The notes below the pieces were generated by a model, which had not been told where the DNA came from, did not search any database, and saw only the letters and a program-made list of their open reading frames with translations. This document shows, piece by piece, positions 1 to 9,300 of a stretch of 64,000 bases of DNA (its first letter is position 1; each line of letters begins with the position of its first letter). This stretch comes from a virus, in IMG/VR virus record IMGVR_UViG_3300033992_001111, positions 34,586 through 98,585 of that record; one strand, 5' to 3'. Position numbers and translations under genes: made by a program.

Positions 1-2
1 GC

Positions 3-1100
3 GGTGGTGTAGTTATTAGCACTACTGTTGATGTAATACCTGATTCTGCTTGGGTCGTATTAGGAGGGGATGAACAATATTCCATAACAATGAGTAAAGG
101 GGGATGTCCTCCGGTAATTCCATTACAAGTTAGTGTTAGTAAAACAAACAGTTCTTGTCAAGGAACCATAAATTGTAATGGTAGTATATCAATATTTGCT
201 CAGAATGGAACTTCACCTTATTCATATAGTATTAATGGAGGGATAACATCTAATTCAAATAATACTTTTACCAATTTATGTCCAAACACATATACCGTAG
301 TTGTTTATGATTCAGAAAATAATTCACAAACAACTACAGTGACAATTGGGTATGATTCGATACCTGTAACTTATCAATTGTCATTGGCGAATGTTGGTGT
401 TGCAACAACAACTTCAGTTCCAAATGTTTCTCAAACAGTTACTCAATTGATGACTTTAGTATCTAATCCACCTTTACCGGTTGGTGTTAGTGTGACTTTT
501 AATTTAATATCTACCGCATTAATAACGGTAAACGGTCCGGGTAGTGGTAATTCATCTGTGGTATTTAATGTGACCAAAAATGGATTACCTATAACCACAA
601 CCGTTGGTCCAACAACTCCGGTATCTCAAGGGACAAGGCCGTTTTGTTCTCCAAATACCCAAATTATTACTTCAATTCAATATAGTAATTCAATAACAAT
701 AACCAATGGAGATATAATACAAATAAATTCAACGACTGTGGACACAATTACTGATGGGCAAGTTGCATCTCAATCAAACTGTACGACAAATATTATAACT
801 CAAGTTTCTTCAGTGATATCAACACCAACAATTATTGGGGATAATTGTAGTTCTGTTATTGGAATCTCAAGACAAGTTCAAACAAATGATTTTATTTATG
901 TACCGACAAGTACGATACCTGTATGTTCAAGTTATCAAAGTGCACCTTATGACGAGTTTTTTGAAATAACATATATAGATTGTGATGGAGTTCAACAAAC
1001 AGACACAGAGTATTGCTTAAGCACTATATGTACATATAATGTATGTGCAAGAAGTATTGTTAGTAGTACCGAAATAATGAATGTTATAGGTTCTTGTTAG
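3..1100 (+). CDS. Partial virion/adhesin-like protein with SprB-type repeat (5' end outside window)
   Basis: The reading frame is open from base 3, so the start lies upstream; the first in-window ATG (90) is probably internal. Near residues 45-115 of the visible part there is a SprB-type repeat: a Cys before a GSISI strand, then a G..PYSYSINGG segment, then a NLCPNTYTVVVYD strand. That repeat is known from Bacteroidetes surface adhesins and gliding proteins. The rest is Thr/Ser/Val-rich beta sequence with scattered Cys, including a C-terminal cluster. In this position, upstream of another structural-type gene, a tail-fibre or decoration role is plausible but inferred. Confidence 0.7.
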   Translation, partial: GGVVISTTVDVIPDSAWVVLGGDEQYSITMSKGGCPPVIPLQVSVSKTNSSCQGTINCNGSISIFAQNGTSPYSYSINGGITSNSNNTFTNLCPNTYTVVVYDSENNSQTTTVTIGYDSIPVTYQLSLANVGVATTTSVPNVSQTVTQLMTLVSNPPLPVGVSVTFNLISTALITVNGPGSGNSSVVFNVTKNGLPITTTVGPTTPVSQGTRPFCSPNTQIITSIQYSNSITITNGDIIQINSTTVDTITDGQVASQSNCTTNIITQVSSVISTPTIIGDNCSSVIGISRQVQTNDFIYVPTSTIPVCSSYQSAPYDEFFEITYIDCDGVQQTDTEYCLSTICTYNVCARSIVSSTEIMNVIGSC

Positions 1101-1219
1101 ATATTGGAATGGTCGTAATCTCGGTACTCCAATAGGGTGTACTTAATTAGAATAGAGGTTGGGATTACCACAAATAATAAAAACCTATTTTAATAACTTA
1201 ATAAGAAAATAAAAAAAAA

Positions 1220-1227
1220 TATTTATA
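1220..1227 (+). promoter_or_regulatory. TATTTATA motif 4 nt before a start codon
   Basis: TATTTATA ends four bases before the ATG at 1232. The same octamer sits 3-4 bases before the starts at 28082, 55203 and (minus strand) 36889. It could be a phage-specific promoter element giving leaderless transcripts or a translation-related AT-rich signal; the function is not established. Confidence 0.35.
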
Positions 1228-1231
1228 GATA

Positions 1232-3460
1232 ATGTCATATATAATTAAAAATACTGCGGGATTGATTAACACAAGATTAACTGATGTGGGTAGAAGATAT
1301 CTATCACAAGGGAATTTTGATATTGCTTACTTTCAAATTGGTGATAGTGAGGTAAGTTATACTGCGGTTCCAAACTATAACCAAACAAATAATAACATTT
1401 TAATGCCGGCATTTAATGCTCAAAATGATACGGGTTCCCCTCAATCAAACAAACAGAATGTCAAGTATCCATATTATGTTCAAGGTAGTAATGGAGGCAC
1501 CTATGGTATTCCATACATGGACAGTGTAGTTCAACCAATTTATAATTCTGCGGGTAACAAAGGGTTTTTTATGACAGGAGGAACTCCCGGAAATTGGAAT
1601 GTTCAAATAAGTTCTGCGTATACTATGACATCAAACTATCAAGTTGATATGACTACTTTAGTTGGTCAAACAGTGATTGACATTACTTTAGATACATTAA
1701 TTTGTTCACCAACTACAGGAACACCATCAATTAATGATATCATTACAATTATTTACGATGGTAATGGTGGTTGTACTAATGTTGGAACATTTCCTGTTTT
1801 AACTTATAAAATACAAGATTTGAGCCCTACAACGGGGACTACGGGTACTACGACTTGGACATTGACTTTAGATAGGTCAGTTCCTGATTATACAGGAAAA
1901 GTTTTAGGTGGTGAAATGGCTCGTGTTTTAGTTTACCCATCGGGGATGACAGTAATTTATGATACAATAACTCCGGCACCTTATTGGGAAACAGACGCAT
2001 TTAATTTTGAAAGTCCTTGTGATGTATCACAAAGGGAAAATACTCCGATTTGGAATATGAATATTCCATGGACTGAAAGTCCTGCTGGGTTATTTAGTAA
2101 TATTTATGAAAATTACACTCAATATGGTTCTGTCAGCTACATTGGTACTAAAGAATACTTAGGGTATAATAATGCTAGTGGGCAAACTGATACGAGTTTC
2201 GTAGGTTACTATAATTCATATCAAGAACCAATAATTGTTCCACCATCAAATCAAAAGGCAATTGCTATCATCCATTATACAAATCAAGATATTGACAATG
2301 TGTACGGTGAAAAATTTGCAACAACACCATACGACCCTCAAAACCCAACAGATAATACAGGGTTGGCAAGACACTTTAAATTAACTATCCCTACTCTAAT
2401 GTGGCATAAATCCTCGGGTAGTTCAATAGGGCAAACATTTTGGATTGACCCACCAGGTAATTATGATTTATGTGTCCCTCAATATATCAAATCGACTAAA
2501 AATCTCGATATGAATGACCCGGGAATTAGATATTATCAATTATGGGATAACAATCCAAATACGAATGGTAAATTAAATCGGGTTGGTAAAGTTTTTCCTG
2601 ACCAAGAAATTATTGTTATTGACGACGAAGAAATTATTGCTGCAATGTCGTACAAGTCAAATAGAAATTGGACTTTACCGGCACCAAAATTATCATTATT
2701 AACACCAAATATATGTTCACCTGGTGACACCCCTACTCAACCTTTAGTAACGAACATTACTCAAAATGTTTGGGTGACATATCGATTCGATTCAACAGGG
2801 TTTACAGATTCATTACATTGTAATTATTATTCTAATATAAGGGCGGATAATACCGTAACTACTGACCCTAAAAATGTTGCAGTTAGATTTGGTTCAGAAT
2901 TTAAATTTTTAAATCAACCTTTGAATACATATACAAGTGCTGATTTGAGTGGATATTCGGCTAATTCAATGAAATTATTAGTTCAAGTGACAACAGGTGA
3001 CACTAGACCATTAACAACCGCTTGGAGAGAAATTGATGTGACATCTGATTTAACAGGTAGTTCAATTAATGGGTATATTACTATGAGTGGTATTACAAAT
3101 ACTACTTTCCAAATTGACCGGGTTATGTATGATTCGGCACCTATCTATAATTTGGCTAATTATATTGACCTTCCACAGAATGGGCAATCAAATAATTTAA
3201 ATTTTGGCGATGAGTATTATCTGTATGCGAATCTTGAAACCGATATATCTGCGACCATATATGAAATGAAATATCTTGTAAATTTAGGTAGGAATCAGTT
3301 TTCTAATACATCGAATCCAACTTGGATGTCAGGTACAACTTCATATGTAACGGAGATTGGGTTATATAATTCACAAAAAGACCTTATGGTTGTATCTAAA
3401 TTGCAATCACCTGAATTACGACAAGGAATCCAATCTTATGTGATAAAACTTGATTTTTAA
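1232..3460 (+). CDS. Large virion structural protein, probable tail/baseplate component
   Basis: 742 residues, Asn/Thr/Tyr/Gly-rich, no signal peptide or membrane segment. The N-terminus (about residues 10-45) has a 'LTDVGRRYLSQG...YFQIGDSEVSY' layout that I associate with N-termini of tail or baseplate proteins in large phages; this is resemblance, not a database match. The remainder looks beta-rich, suited to an extracellular fibre or wedge. It follows the SprB-repeat gene after a 131-base gap and is preceded by a TATTTATA motif. Start: first ATG after the gap. Confidence is high for a real gene and moderate for the structural role. Confidence 0.7.
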   Translation: MSYIIKNTAGLINTRLTDVGRRYLSQGNFDIAYFQIGDSEVSYTAVPNYNQTNNNILMPAFNAQNDTGSPQSNKQNVKYPYYVQGSNGGTYGIPYMDSVVQPIYNSAGNKGFFMTGGTPGNWNVQISSAYTMTSNYQVDMTTLVGQTVIDITLDTLICSPTTGTPSINDIITIIYDGNGGCTNVGTFPVLTYKIQDLSPTTGTTGTTTWTLTLDRSVPDYTGKVLGGEMARVLVYPSGMTVIYDTITPAPYWETDAFNFESPCDVSQRENTPIWNMNIPWTESPAGLFSNIYENYTQYGSVSYIGTKEYLGYNNASGQTDTSFVGYYNSYQEPIIVPPSNQKAIAIIHYTNQDIDNVYGEKFATTPYDPQNPTDNTGLARHFKLTIPTLMWHKSSGSSIGQTFWIDPPGNYDLCVPQYIKSTKNLDMNDPGIRYYQLWDNNPNTNGKLNRVGKVFPDQEIIVIDDEEIIAAMSYKSNRNWTLPAPKLSLLTPNICSPGDTPTQPLVTNITQNVWVTYRFDSTGFTDSLHCNYYSNIRADNTVTTDPKNVAVRFGSEFKFLNQPLNTYTSADLSGYSANSMKLLVQVTTGDTRPLTTAWREIDVTSDLTGSSINGYITMSGITNTTFQIDRVMYDSAPIYNLANYIDLPQNGQSNNLNFGDEYYLYANLETDISATIYEMKYLVNLGRNQFSNTSNPTWMSGTTSYVTEIGLYNSQKDLMVVSKLQSPELRQGIQSYVIKLDF

Positions 3461-3466
3461 TTTATT

Positions 3467-4267
3467 ATGGATACAAAAAAATGTAATAAATGCGCCTTTG
3501 AAAAAAATGTTGAATATTTTTTTAAGAATAGTCGTATGGAAGATGGGTATAATAATATTTGTAAAGAATGTAGAAAAAATGTTAGTAAAAAATATTATGA
3601 CAAAAATATTGAAAAAATAAAAAAATATCGAGAAAGTAAAAAAGATGTTACTAAGTTATATTTTAAAGATTATTATGTTAATAATTTAGAGGGTAGGAAA
3701 GAATATATAGAAAAAAATAAGGAAATTCTTTTAATAAAAAGGAAAGAGTATTATACTAAAAATAGGGAAATTCTTATTGAGAAGTCAAGACAAAGAAATA
3801 CGAATAATAAAGAAAAAAGGGGTGAATATAATAAAAATTATAGAAAAAATAATATTGAAAAAGAAACAAAAAGATGGAAAGAATATTACGATAAAAATAA
3901 AAAAGATTTAATTAATAAGTCGGTTACAAATTCGTTAAATAAACGAAAAAAATGTCCAATCGAAAGATTAAAACATAATCTTAGAAATAGGTTACTTTTT
4001 TATGTTAAATTAAAAGATGTAAGAAAAAATAATAAAAGTTTTAACATTATAGGTTGTTCTCCTGAATTTTTGAAAGAACATTTAGAACAAAAATTTAATG
4101 AAGGAATGTCATGGGATAATTACGGATATTATGGATGGCATATTGACCACAAAATACCATTATCAAGTGCCAAAACTGAGGAAGAACTTTACAATCTCTG
4201 TCATTTTACTAACTTACAACCAATGTGGGCTATCGACAATATAAAAAAAGGTAGTAAAATTATTTAA
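3467..4267 (+). CDS. HNH homing endonuclease with N-terminal zinc finger
   Basis: 266 residues. An N-terminal Cys4 finger (CNKC near residue 6, CKEC near 36) is followed by a long Lys/Asn/Tyr-rich linker. The C-terminal HNH core (about 220-262) shows MSWDNYG, WHIDHKIPLS and NLQPMWAIDN, with His-Asp-His as the probable catalytic/metal motif. Such free-standing nucleases nick DNA to spread their own gene. It starts 6 bases after the upstream virion gene and ends one base before the RuvC-like gene, as expected for an insertion between conserved genes. Its C-terminus is paralogous to the HNH gene at 5669. Confidence 0.88.
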   Translation: MDTKKCNKCAFEKNVEYFFKNSRMEDGYNNICKECRKNVSKKYYDKNIEKIKKYRESKKDVTKLYFKDYYVNNLEGRKEYIEKNKEILLIKRKEYYTKNREILIEKSRQRNTNNKEKRGEYNKNYRKNNIEKETKRWKEYYDKNKKDLINKSVTNSLNKRKKCPIERLKHNLRNRLLFYVKLKDVRKNNKSFNIIGCSPEFLKEHLEQKFNEGMSWDNYGYYGWHIDHKIPLSSAKTEEELYNLCHFTNLQPMWAIDNIKKGSKII

Positions 4268-4268
4268 T

Positions 4269-4871
4269 ATGACAAAAAACATTAAGAAAGATTCCCCAAA
4301 AGTCCTTGGATTAGATGTGTCAACCAAAACAGTTGGAGTTGCGTTATTTGATATTCAAAGTCAAGAATTATTAGAATTAACTCATGTTTCACCGGTCCCA
4401 AAACCAAAAGTTGAAAACAAGATTGAAGAGTTAATGCTTAAAAGTGATATCTTCAAACAAAAATTGGAGAGTTATGTTGGGATGGGTATTAAATATGTTG
4501 TTATTGAGGAACCTTTATTGAACTCAAATAATGTGTATACTGTTGGAACTTTATTGAGATTTAATACCTTAGTATGTAAAGAAGTTTACGATATTTTAGG
4601 TGTCGTACCTCAATTTATCTCAACATATAATTCAAGAAAATTTGCATTCCCGGAATTAGTTCAAGAGAATGATAAAAATAAGTTTGTTCTTTTCGGTGGA
4701 TTACCAAAAACTATTGACAAGAAACAAATTATATGGGACTTAGTTGCTAAAAAAGAACCTCAAATTAATTGGATATATACTAGAAATAGTACTCTCAAAA
4801 AAGAAAATTTTGATATGACAGATAGTTACACTTGTGCGTTAGGTTATATGAAAATGATGGGAATTTGGTAG
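4269..4871 (+). CDS. RuvC-like Holliday-junction resolvase (RNase H fold)
   Basis: 200 residues. The first strand carries LGLDVSTKTVGVALFD (Asp near 16, as in RuvC/RNase H-fold nucleases), the middle has VVIEEPLL (second acidic position), and the C-terminus has DMTDSYTCALGYMKM with Asp residues before the terminal helix. These are the metal-binding acidic positions of poxvirus/phage RuvC-type resolvases, which cut four-way junctions before packaging or during recombination. It sits with primase, SbcC/D and nuclease genes, consistent with replication-recombination. ATG is two bases after the HNH stop. Confidence 0.8.
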   Translation: MTKNIKKDSPKVLGLDVSTKTVGVALFDIQSQELLELTHVSPVPKPKVENKIEELMLKSDIFKQKLESYVGMGIKYVVIEEPLLNSNNVYTVGTLLRFNTLVCKEVYDILGVVPQFISTYNSRKFAFPELVQENDKNKFVLFGGLPKTIDKKQIIWDLVAKKEPQINWIYTRNSTLKKENFDMTDSYTCALGYMKMMGIW

Positions 4872-4895
4872 ATTGAAAAAAATGTTATATCTTTG
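4864..4895 (+). promoter_or_regulatory. Bacteroidetes-type promoter (TTTG-N20-TATCTTTG)
   Basis: TTTG at 4864-4867 and TATCTTTG at 4888-4895, spacing 20, match the Bacteroidetes -33/-7 consensus. The -33 box lies inside the end of the resolvase gene. It should drive the gene at 4915. Confidence 0.75.
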
Positions 4896-4914
4896 CCGAA
4901 CAAATTAATGTGAA

Positions 4915-5319
4915 GTGAATGATTTTGACAGAATGAATACAATTCGAAGAGATACTGAAACCAAAAATCTTAGAAAAACAATTTTAAAATATTCGAAAGA
5001 CATCCCTGTTGTTGGAAAACGATATAGGGGTGTCTTTTCCATTACGGGATATAGGGTTTATGATACAACACCTAATTCTTGTTATAATGAAATTGATGTA
5101 GTGTTTGATGGTGAATTAAATGTGGTGGTTGTAACTTCTGCAAATCAAAGTAAATGGTATAGGTCGGATATAAAAACAGATAAATCTCATAAGGTTTCAC
5201 CGATTAAACTTGGTATCTTTTTGAGAAATAGTTTATTAACGGACATTAATCAACATCTGGCTTATTTTGCGGTAAGTATTGATAATAATTGGAAAATAAA
5301 AACAATAAAATGGAAATAG
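4915..5319 (+). CDS. Hypothetical protein
   Basis: 134 residues, no recognised domain. It has a basic N-terminal helix, then a beta-rich region around residues 35-90 including DVVFDGELNVVVVTS. The GTG at 4915 is the first possible start downstream of the promoter at 4864-4895; ATG 4933 is an equally plausible start, giving 128 residues. The 3' end overlaps the next small membrane-protein gene by ten bases. Confidence 0.6.
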   Translation: MNDFDRMNTIRRDTETKNLRKTILKYSKDIPVVGKRYRGVFSITGYRVYDTTPNSCYNEIDVVFDGELNVVVVTSANQSKWYRSDIKTDKSHKVSPIKLGIFLRNSLLTDINQHLAYFAVSIDNNWKIKTIKWK

Positions 5320-5456
5320 TATTTTTTATAATTTGGTGTGTAATTGCGTTGTCATGGTTATTAATTTTTCCAATAGACAAACGGATTGAAAAACTTAATG
5401 ACAATAGTCGTTTAAAAAAATGGTGGAAGAAACACATTGTAGATTTGGAACCATAA
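5310..5456 (+). CDS. Small single-span membrane protein
   Basis: 48 residues: an N-terminal hydrophobic span (VFFIIWCVIALSWLLIF, about residues 4-20), then a basic amphipathic tail rich in Lys, Arg and Trp. The ATG overlaps the last codons of the upstream gene, suggesting coupled translation. No family recognised. Confidence 0.55.
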   Translation: MEIVFFIIWCVIALSWLLIFPIDKRIEKLNDNSRLKKWWKKHIVDLEP

Positions 5457-5526
5457 TTAGGGTAAATTAAATTAATTTTATTATAAAAAAAATGATACTT
5501 TAACAAAAAGTAATATATTTATTGAA

Positions 5527-5685
5527 ATGGGACGTAAACAAATAAAGTTAGAAGAAAAGAAAATTAGGATGTCTATCACTATAGACCCTAATATTGAAAA
5601 AATTGTTAGAGATAAATCTATTAATTTGTCGTCATTGGTTAATAAATTATTAATAAAGTATTTTAGTAATGAGAAAAATATGTAG
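5527..5685 (+). CDS. Small ribbon-helix-helix (CopG/Arc-type) protein
   Basis: 52 residues. A basic N-terminus with MGRK and LEEKK is followed by a short beta strand RMSITID, then two helices with NLSSLVNKLLIKYF at the end: the ribbon-helix-helix layout of small repressors. The stop codon lies 17 bases inside the following HNH gene (ATG 5669), so the two are translationally coupled. TATTTATT precedes the ATG by three bases. The same arrangement is seen at 28082 in front of a LAGLIDADG nuclease. Repression of the nuclease operon is inferred. Confidence 0.65.
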   Translation: MGRKQIKLEEKKIRMSITIDPNIEKIVRDKSINLSSLVNKLLIKYFSNEKNM

Positions 5686-6358
5686 TAAATGTTTAATTGA
5701 AAAAGATGTTTGTGAATTTCATTATCATATTAGGGAGAAAGATGGACGATATTATCAATGCAAAGAATGTCGTAAAATTATTAGTAAGAAGGAATATCAT
5801 ACAAATAGGAAAAATAAAAAGATTGTTATAAATAGTAAAACTTGTTCTATTTGTTTAATTGAAAAAGGTGTTGGTGAATTTCATAAACATATTAGTAGTA
5901 AAGATGGTTATAGGTCTGTCTGTAAAAAATGTCGTAGTGATAAATTTAAATATAATTATAATAATTTTTCAGGGTTTTCTGAGACACATAAAAAAAGAGT
6001 TAAAAACTATTCGAAAAATAATCATGAAAAACTTAACGAATACTACAAAAAAAGATATATTAGGTACCCTCACATATATGCTTGGAGAAGTATGTTAGGT
6101 TCGGTTATTAGACGACTTGGCAGTAAAAAAGAGTCATCTACCTACGATATTTTAGGATATTCAGCGGTAGAATTAAAAAATCATCTGGAAAATTTATTTA
6201 CTGAAGGAATGTCTTGGGATAATTGGGGTAAGTGGCATATTGACCATATAATCCCTGTTAGTAAGTTTGAAAAAGGTTCTGACCCTAAAATTGTGAATTC
6301 GTTAAATAATTTACAACCTTTATGGGCTACAGATAATATACGTAAAGGTAATGATTAA
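5669..6358 (+). CDS. HNH homing endonuclease with duplicated zinc finger
   Basis: 229 residues. Two tandem Cys4 modules at the N-terminus (CSKC...CKEC about residues 5-37, CSIC...CKKC about 56-87) share the pattern LIEK.V.EFH.HI..KDG and are clearly an internal duplication. The C-terminal HNH core has MSWDNWG, WHIDHIIPVS and NLQPLWATDN. It is paralogous to the HNH gene at 3467, which has one finger. It overlaps the upstream ribbon-helix-helix gene by 17 bases and lies just upstream of the primase. Confidence 0.87.
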   Translation: MRKICSKCLIEKDVCEFHYHIREKDGRYYQCKECRKIISKKEYHTNRKNKKIVINSKTCSICLIEKGVGEFHKHISSKDGYRSVCKKCRSDKFKYNYNNFSGFSETHKKRVKNYSKNNHEKLNEYYKKRYIRYPHIYAWRSMLGSVIRRLGSKKESSTYDILGYSAVELKNHLENLFTEGMSWDNWGKWHIDHIIPVSKFEKGSDPKIVNSLNNLQPLWATDNIRKGND

Positions 6359-6399
6359 ATTAATTTGGATAATGGTGTTTTATTCTTATAATTGTGTTT

Positions 6400-7296
6400 A
6401 TGGTAGATGATAAAGACATACTTTTAGATATTTTATGTGAAATTTTGGGAGACCCTGAAAAGACGTATGATTCAAAATTACAATATGGGTATAATTGTCC
6501 TGAATGTGGGGTTGGTCAAAAAAAAGGTAATTTGGAAATTTCATTAGAAAAACATTTATTTCATTGTTGGTCTTGTGATGATGAAAATAATATGCACGGA
6601 CCTCTGGGTAGATTATTTGATAGATATGGAACTAAAGAACAAAAAAAGATTTATAACTTAGTAAAACCCGAGGAATTAAAAATTAAAGAATCCAAAAAAA
6701 CTCAATTAAAACTTCCTGAGGGGTACACCCAATTCAAAGATTCCAACCCAAGATTCATTCCACACGCGGAGGCTTATAGATATTTAACTTCTCGAGGGAT
6801 TACGGATGAAATAATTGAGAAATATCAAATAGGTTATACAGTGAGTGGTGAATTTGCGTATAGAGTTATCGTGCCATCATTTGATAAAAATAATAAGTTA
6901 AATTATTTTGTTGCTCGTTCGTGGGTTAATGGTAGAATGAAATATAAAAATCCAACGGCTGAAAAAAATCAAATAATTTTTAATGAAAATCGTATTGATT
7001 GGTTTAAAGATGTTTATCTGGTTGAGGGAGCTTTTGATGGATTTTTCTTGGATAATTCAATAGTGATGTTAGGTAAGCAAATGAGTGATTTATTATTTGA
7101 AACTTTATATGAGAAGGCATTGGGTAAAATTATTATTTGTCTTGATGAAGACGCTTTTCAAGATGGATTAAAATTATATCACGAACTCAATGGCGGTCGA
7201 TTGTATAATAAAATAAAAATAATTAAACCACCTAAAGATATGGATGTTGCGGACTTAAGAGGTCAAATTGATGAATATTATTTTGAAATATTATAA
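6400..7296 (+). CDS. DnaG-type DNA primase (zinc-binding plus TOPRIM)
   Basis: About 298 residues from ATG 6400 (an in-frame GTG at 6394 is the alternative). A Cys4 zinc-binding domain (CPEC near residue 24, CWSC near 48) is followed by a region with YLTSRGITDEIIEKYQIGY, the primase/helicase linker pattern. The TOPRIM core follows: YLVEGAFDG (catalytic Glu) then IIICLDEDA. It is shorter than cellular DnaG (about 600 residues) because no helicase-binding domain follows, as is common in phages. It makes RNA primers for lagging-strand synthesis. Confidence 0.85.
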   Translation: MVDDKDILLDILCEILGDPEKTYDSKLQYGYNCPECGVGQKKGNLEISLEKHLFHCWSCDDENNMHGPLGRLFDRYGTKEQKKIYNLVKPEELKIKESKKTQLKLPEGYTQFKDSNPRFIPHAEAYRYLTSRGITDEIIEKYQIGYTVSGEFAYRVIVPSFDKNNKLNYFVARSWVNGRMKYKNPTAEKNQIIFNENRIDWFKDVYLVEGAFDGFFLDNSIVMLGKQMSDLLFETLYEKALGKIIICLDEDAFQDGLKLYHELNGGRLYNKIKIIKPPKDMDVADLRGQIDEYYFEIL

Positions 7297-7357
7297 GAAA
7301 TATTTGGAAGTATAAAAAAAATGTTGTTAATTTGTACCATAAATAATAAAAATAACT

Positions 7358-7522
7358 ATGTCAAATACACTTTCAGTTGATAAATCAACATTTTCAAGAT
7401 TAAAAAACGAGTATCAAAACGCCGTTAATACTTCAAAAGATACTTTCATGTTTGATGGTCACGAATTATTAACTAACTACGCAAAATATCTAATTGAGTA
7501 TTTTACACCAATGTTTAAATAA
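7358..7522 (+). CDS. Small hypothetical protein
   Basis: 54 residues, mostly helical and acidic/polar with an aromatic C-terminus. The gene fills the space between primase and nuclease. No domain recognised. Confidence 0.55.
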   Translation: MSNTLSVDKSTFSRLKNEYQNAVNTSKDTFMFDGHELLTNYAKYLIEYFTPMFK

Positions 7523-7528
7523 AAAAAT

Positions 7529-8374
7529 ATGATAGAATTAAAAACTATTGCACAAGAAATAAGAGAATTAGTCGCTCAAAGACAAAAATCATTGGGATTG
7601 ACGTTTGAGGAGGAAGAGCACATTTATACAATGAATGGTAAAACTGATTACCCTTCGGTGTCAAAAGTGTTAAAGAAGTTTTATACTGAGTTTCCTGTTG
7701 AGGAGGCGTCCTACACTAAAGCCAAGGGCGACCCACAAAAACAAAAAGAATTACTTGAGGAGTGGGCAGCAGCGGGACTCTATTCGACCAATATGGGTAG
7801 TAGAGTTCATTATGAACTTGAAAAAGAGCTCATCAATAGAAATGGCTCGTATAAAGAAGTCCGACAACCAATTTTTGAATGTGACAATGTCCAATTATTT
7901 AAAAGTGATAATATGATTGTTGCGGGAAAAAAGTTTCTTGATTTGATGGAAGAACGTGGTGCTGTCTTACTTGATACTGAGATGATATTGGGTGACCCGG
8001 AATTGGGGTACGTAGGTCAGCCTGATAAAGCGTGGTTAATTATGAATATTCATCAAAATGAATTTGGTTTAGTTATTACTGACTACAAGACTAACAAACC
8101 AAAAAACTTCCTTGAGACAAGATACACAAAAAGAATGTTGGAACCATATCAAAAACAACCTGACAATGCGTTGGGGCACTACTTTGTCCAATTACCATTA
8201 TATGGTAAATTACTAATCAAAATGTTGGAAGGTACTAAATACGAAAATATTAAGTTATATGGGTGTATTGTAACTCACTTAAAAGAAGATGCGGAATTTG
8301 ACGAATATCGGGTTCCGAAAGAAGTTATTACAACAACTTTGGAGATGGATACAAACAAATATTTGGGTAAGTAA
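7529..8374 (+). CDS. PD-(D/E)XK nuclease (RecB/Cas4-like exonuclease)
   Basis: 281 residues. It carries the ordered motifs of phage RecB-like nucleases: YPSVSKVLKKF near residue 35, a GSRVHYELEKEL helix near 90, GYVGQPDKAWLI near 160 (the GxxD position), and LVITDYKTNKP near 185 (the D-x-K core). A Gln/Tyr-containing helix with QLPLYGKLL follows. A role in DNA end processing or recombination next to primase and SbcC/D is likely. Confidence 0.8.
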   Translation: MIELKTIAQEIRELVAQRQKSLGLTFEEEEHIYTMNGKTDYPSVSKVLKKFYTEFPVEEASYTKAKGDPQKQKELLEEWAAAGLYSTNMGSRVHYELEKELINRNGSYKEVRQPIFECDNVQLFKSDNMIVAGKKFLDLMEERGAVLLDTEMILGDPELGYVGQPDKAWLIMNIHQNEFGLVITDYKTNKPKNFLETRYTKRMLEPYQKQPDNALGHYFVQLPLYGKLLIKMLEGTKYENIKLYGCIVTHLKEDAEFDEYRVPKEVITTTLEMDTNKYLGK

Positions 8375-8412
8375 AAAACTTATTTACCTTTATCTCCACT
8401 AAATAAATAAAC

Positions 8413-9300
8413 ATGTCAAAAATAGATGAATTAAAAGTTAAGTATTGGTCGTTAAAGATAGAAACTTTCAATAGATTAGTTAATGGTGATAAAACACCAA
8501 CAAGAAAATATACCGAATTTTTATTAAAATCTTGGACTCACCGAAATAGTAACGGGTGTGTTAGAACAATTGATATGTTAATTGATTTGGTTAATCGATT
8601 TGATGAGGTATTACCTTATATTCAAGACAAAGACATCTACGATAAAAAATATGGTCATATTCCTACTTTAAAAGAAATTGTGGATAAAGCAGAAACTGAT
8701 AAAGAATTAAAAGGGTTCTGTCGGGAAGAACATGCTGAAGTTTTATATGAAGACGATAAAGTTCTTTTTATTATTCCAAAAACACATAAAGGTTCATTAA
8801 AATATGGTGCGGGAACTAGATGGTGCACTGCATCAAAAAATGACATATCAACATTCAATAACTACTCAAAAAATGCTTTACTCGCTTATTTGATTGATAA
8901 AACTGATGATAAAACAATATCGTATAGAAAGATTGCTTTTTATATGAAATGGTCAGAGACAGGAATTAACAGTCCTGTCGTTATTTACAATGCTAGTGAC
9001 AATACTATTGATGATAAATCAATAATTAGATATGGTTGGGATGAAGAATTACTTTTTAAATTGATGACAATTTATCGAGTTAGATTTATAACTTATAAGA
9101 AAATTAAAGATTCTGTTGACGCTATTAATGCGTTTAGTCGTACATTGAAGAATTTAAATTTCGATTTGTTAAAAGATAGTTTGGAAAAACTTGAAGAATC
9201 GGTAGAACCTTCGTATATTTCTAATCTAAAGGAAAACATTGATGGTTTTCTTAAAAAACTTAATACAAAACAATATGGAATTACAACAACCGAAAATTAA
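8413..9300 (+). CDS. WCT-motif protein, paralogue 1
   Basis: 295 residues. The core (about residues 110-165) reads LYEDDKVLFIIP, then KYGAGTRWCTAS (W137-C138-T139), then a Tyr-containing stretch and LLAYLIDKT. The same pattern occurs in the genes at 29943, 37203 and 55706. I do not know the biochemical function of this family. A weak promoter-like TACCTTTA lies about 20 bases upstream of the ATG. The 3' end overlaps the zinc-ribbon gene by 26 bases. Confidence 0.75.
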   Translation: MSKIDELKVKYWSLKIETFNRLVNGDKTPTRKYTEFLLKSWTHRNSNGCVRTIDMLIDLVNRFDEVLPYIQDKDIYDKKYGHIPTLKEIVDKAETDKELKGFCREEHAEVLYEDDKVLFIIPKTHKGSLKYGAGTRWCTASKNDISTFNNYSKNALLAYLIDKTDDKTISYRKIAFYMKWSETGINSPVVIYNASDNTIDDKSIIRYGWDEELLFKLMTIYRVRFITYKKIKDSVDAINAFSRTLKNLNFDLLKDSLEKLEESVEPSYISNLKENIDGFLKKLNTKQYGITTTEN

